From: Deltaproteobacteria bacterium
GTDB taxonomy: Bacteria > Myxococcota_A > Polyangia > Haliangiales > Haliangiaceae
Direction: 5' to 3'
Length of the DNA: 5,693 bases
Assembly: GCA_013813945.1 (NCBI GenBank)
Contig: JACCQV010000393.1
Location: 1-5,693 of the forward strand
Position numbers and translations under genes: made by a program. Of the stretch, positions 4,797 through 5,693 are shown in pieces; the first letter of the stretch is position 1; each line of letters opens with the position of its first letter. A model generated the notes under the pieces. It had not been told where the DNA came from, ran no database searches, and saw nothing but the letters and a program-made list of their open reading frames with translations.

Positions 4797-5693
4797 ATGA
4801 TGAGGGCCATCGTCGTTGCTTCGGTTTTCGGTTCGCTGGTTGGTTGCGCCGCTGGCGTGGACAGCGACGACGCTCCCCCGGTCCTCGAAGTGACCAGCCC
4901 CGCCCGCGGGACGACGTCCCAGGGTGACCAGGTGACCGTGACCGGCCGCGTCACGGACGACAAGAGTGGCGTCAAGGTCCGCGTCAACGGTACCGAGGTG
5001 AGCCCCGCTGCCGATGGTTCGTTCTCCGCGACCATCACCGCGCAGGCCGGCCTCGAGATCATCGAGACCCACGCGATCGACTCCGGTGGCAACGACGTCC
5101 GCGACGTCCGCGCCGTCCTCAGCGGAACGCTCGAAGCGAGCGACGGCACTGTCGCCTCGCCGATCGGTGCCCGCGTCTCGCCCGCCGCGCTGACCGCGGT
5201 CGGCAACGTCCTCGCGACCACCGCCGAGGCGATCGACTTCACCGCGGCCGCCACCGCGATGAACCCCGTCTACAACAACACCGGCTGCCTCGGCGCCCGG
5301 ATCGACGTCAACAGCATCACGCTCTCGAACATCGACCTCGGGCTGACCCCGGGCGCGGGCGTGCTCGCGACTGCAGTCTCGATCGACAACGTCGAGGTCA
5401 AGATGCGCGCCGCCTTCAAGGTTGCCTGCATCGGCGGCAGCACGACCATCACGGTTCGCTCGACCAAGGCAAAGATCAACGGCGGCCTCGGCCTCGCGGT
5501 CAGCGCCGGCAAGCTCGCGGCATCGCTGCCGACCTCGTCGGTCTCGCTCGAGGGCTTCACGATCGACGTCGGCGGCGTGCCGGGCGCGATCGAGAGCCTC
5601 CTCAAGGGCGAGGCCCGCAAGGCCGTCGAGAACGCGCTGACCAAGGTGATCAAGGACAAGGTTCCGCCGATGGCGAACACCGCGCTGTCCGGC
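4797..5693 (+). CDS. Lipoprotein with Ig-like domain and probable TULIP-like lipid-binding domain (3' truncated)
   Basis: The frame is open from ATG 4797 (or ATG 4800, one codon later) to the window end, giving 299 residues with no stop. The N-terminus is a lipoprotein signal peptide: Arg3, hydrophobic IVVASVFGS, and lipobox LVGC with Cys17. A polar linker follows. Residues 27-109 resemble a bacterial Ig-like domain (PPVLEVTSPARG...VTVTGRVTDDKSGVKVRVNG...DGSFSATIT...AIDSGGN). Residues about 125-299 are long alternating beta strands (ARIDVNSITLSNIDL, VSIDNVEVKMRAAFKV, TKAKINGGLGLAV, VSLEGFTIDV) with two cysteines (C164, C211), then an amphipathic helix (AIESLLKGEARKAVENALTKVIKD) and VPPMANTAL. 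This order recalls one barrel of BPI/LBP-type TULIP proteins. The Ig and lipoprotein calls are strong; the TULIP call is inference. It probably sits at the outer membrane, facing periplasm or surface. G/C-rich third positions support this strand over the antisense frames. Confidence 0.88.
   Translation, partial: MMRAIVVASVFGSLVGCAAGVDSDDAPPVLEVTSPARGTTSQGDQVTVTGRVTDDKSGVKVRVNGTEVSPAADGSFSATITAQAGLEIIETHAIDSGGNDVRDVRAVLSGTLEASDGTVASPIGARVSPAALTAVGNVLATTAEAIDFTAAATAMNPVYNNTGCLGARIDVNSITLSNIDLGLTPGAGVLATAVSIDNVEVKMRAAFKVACIGGSTTITVRSTKAKINGGLGLAVSAGKLAASLPTSSVSLEGFTIDVGGVPGAIESLLKGEARKAVENALTKVIKDKVPPMANTALSG

Noticed and set aside
4787..5680. Antisense frames (4787-5254 and 5270-5680) over the lipoprotein gene
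   Set aside because: They are Ser/Thr/Val-rich mirror frames of the lipoprotein. The + frame has a signal peptide, lipobox and domain structure and is uninterrupted to the window end.

Overview
The window is GC-rich bacterial DNA with tightly packed genes on both strands. Nearly every coding frame has a strong G/C bias at third codon positions, which explains the many long antisense shadow frames. A Min division-site operon, a membrane-anchored PknB-type Ser/Thr kinase, a histone-H1-like lysine-rich protein and a large Ig-like lipoprotein together suggest a Gram-negative of the Myxococcota (deltaproteobacterial) type. That assignment is an inference from gene content and composition; no rRNA or other taxonomic marker is present.

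Left end (1-1220, + strand): the 3' end of a probable minC, then complete minD and minE, each with a clear Shine-Dalgarno sequence. MinD is a membrane-bound ATPase, MinC is the FtsZ-antagonist cargo, and MinE stimulates MinD ATPase activity. Together they keep the Z-ring away from the poles.

Middle (1217-3292, - strand): a 559-residue Ser/Thr kinase with an N-terminal six-helix membrane domain, preceded by a 121-residue Lys/Ala/Pro-rich basic protein. The two are 30 bp apart on the same strand and may be co-transcribed. The kinase and minE converge and share a palindromic CTAG that supplies both TAG stops. A 53-residue four-cysteine protein (3340-3501, +) is divergent from the basic-protein gene.

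Right part (3488-4631, - strand): a coupled pair made of a two-helix membrane protein with TPR-like repeats and a small two-helix membrane protein, overlapping by 8 bp (ATGAATGA). The 3' end of the pair overlaps the end of the four-cysteine gene by 14 bp. After a 165-bp divergent intergenic region containing an inverted repeat, a + strand lipoprotein gene (4797 to the window edge, 3' truncated) carries an Ig-like domain followed by a region that resembles a TULIP (BPI/LBP-like) lipid-binding fold.

No tRNA, rRNA, CRISPR array or mobile element was seen. The most interesting items are the possible TULIP-fold lipoprotein, the six-helix kinase next to an H1-like protein, and the two gene-end overlaps. 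No clearly new multigene system can be demonstrated from this window alone.
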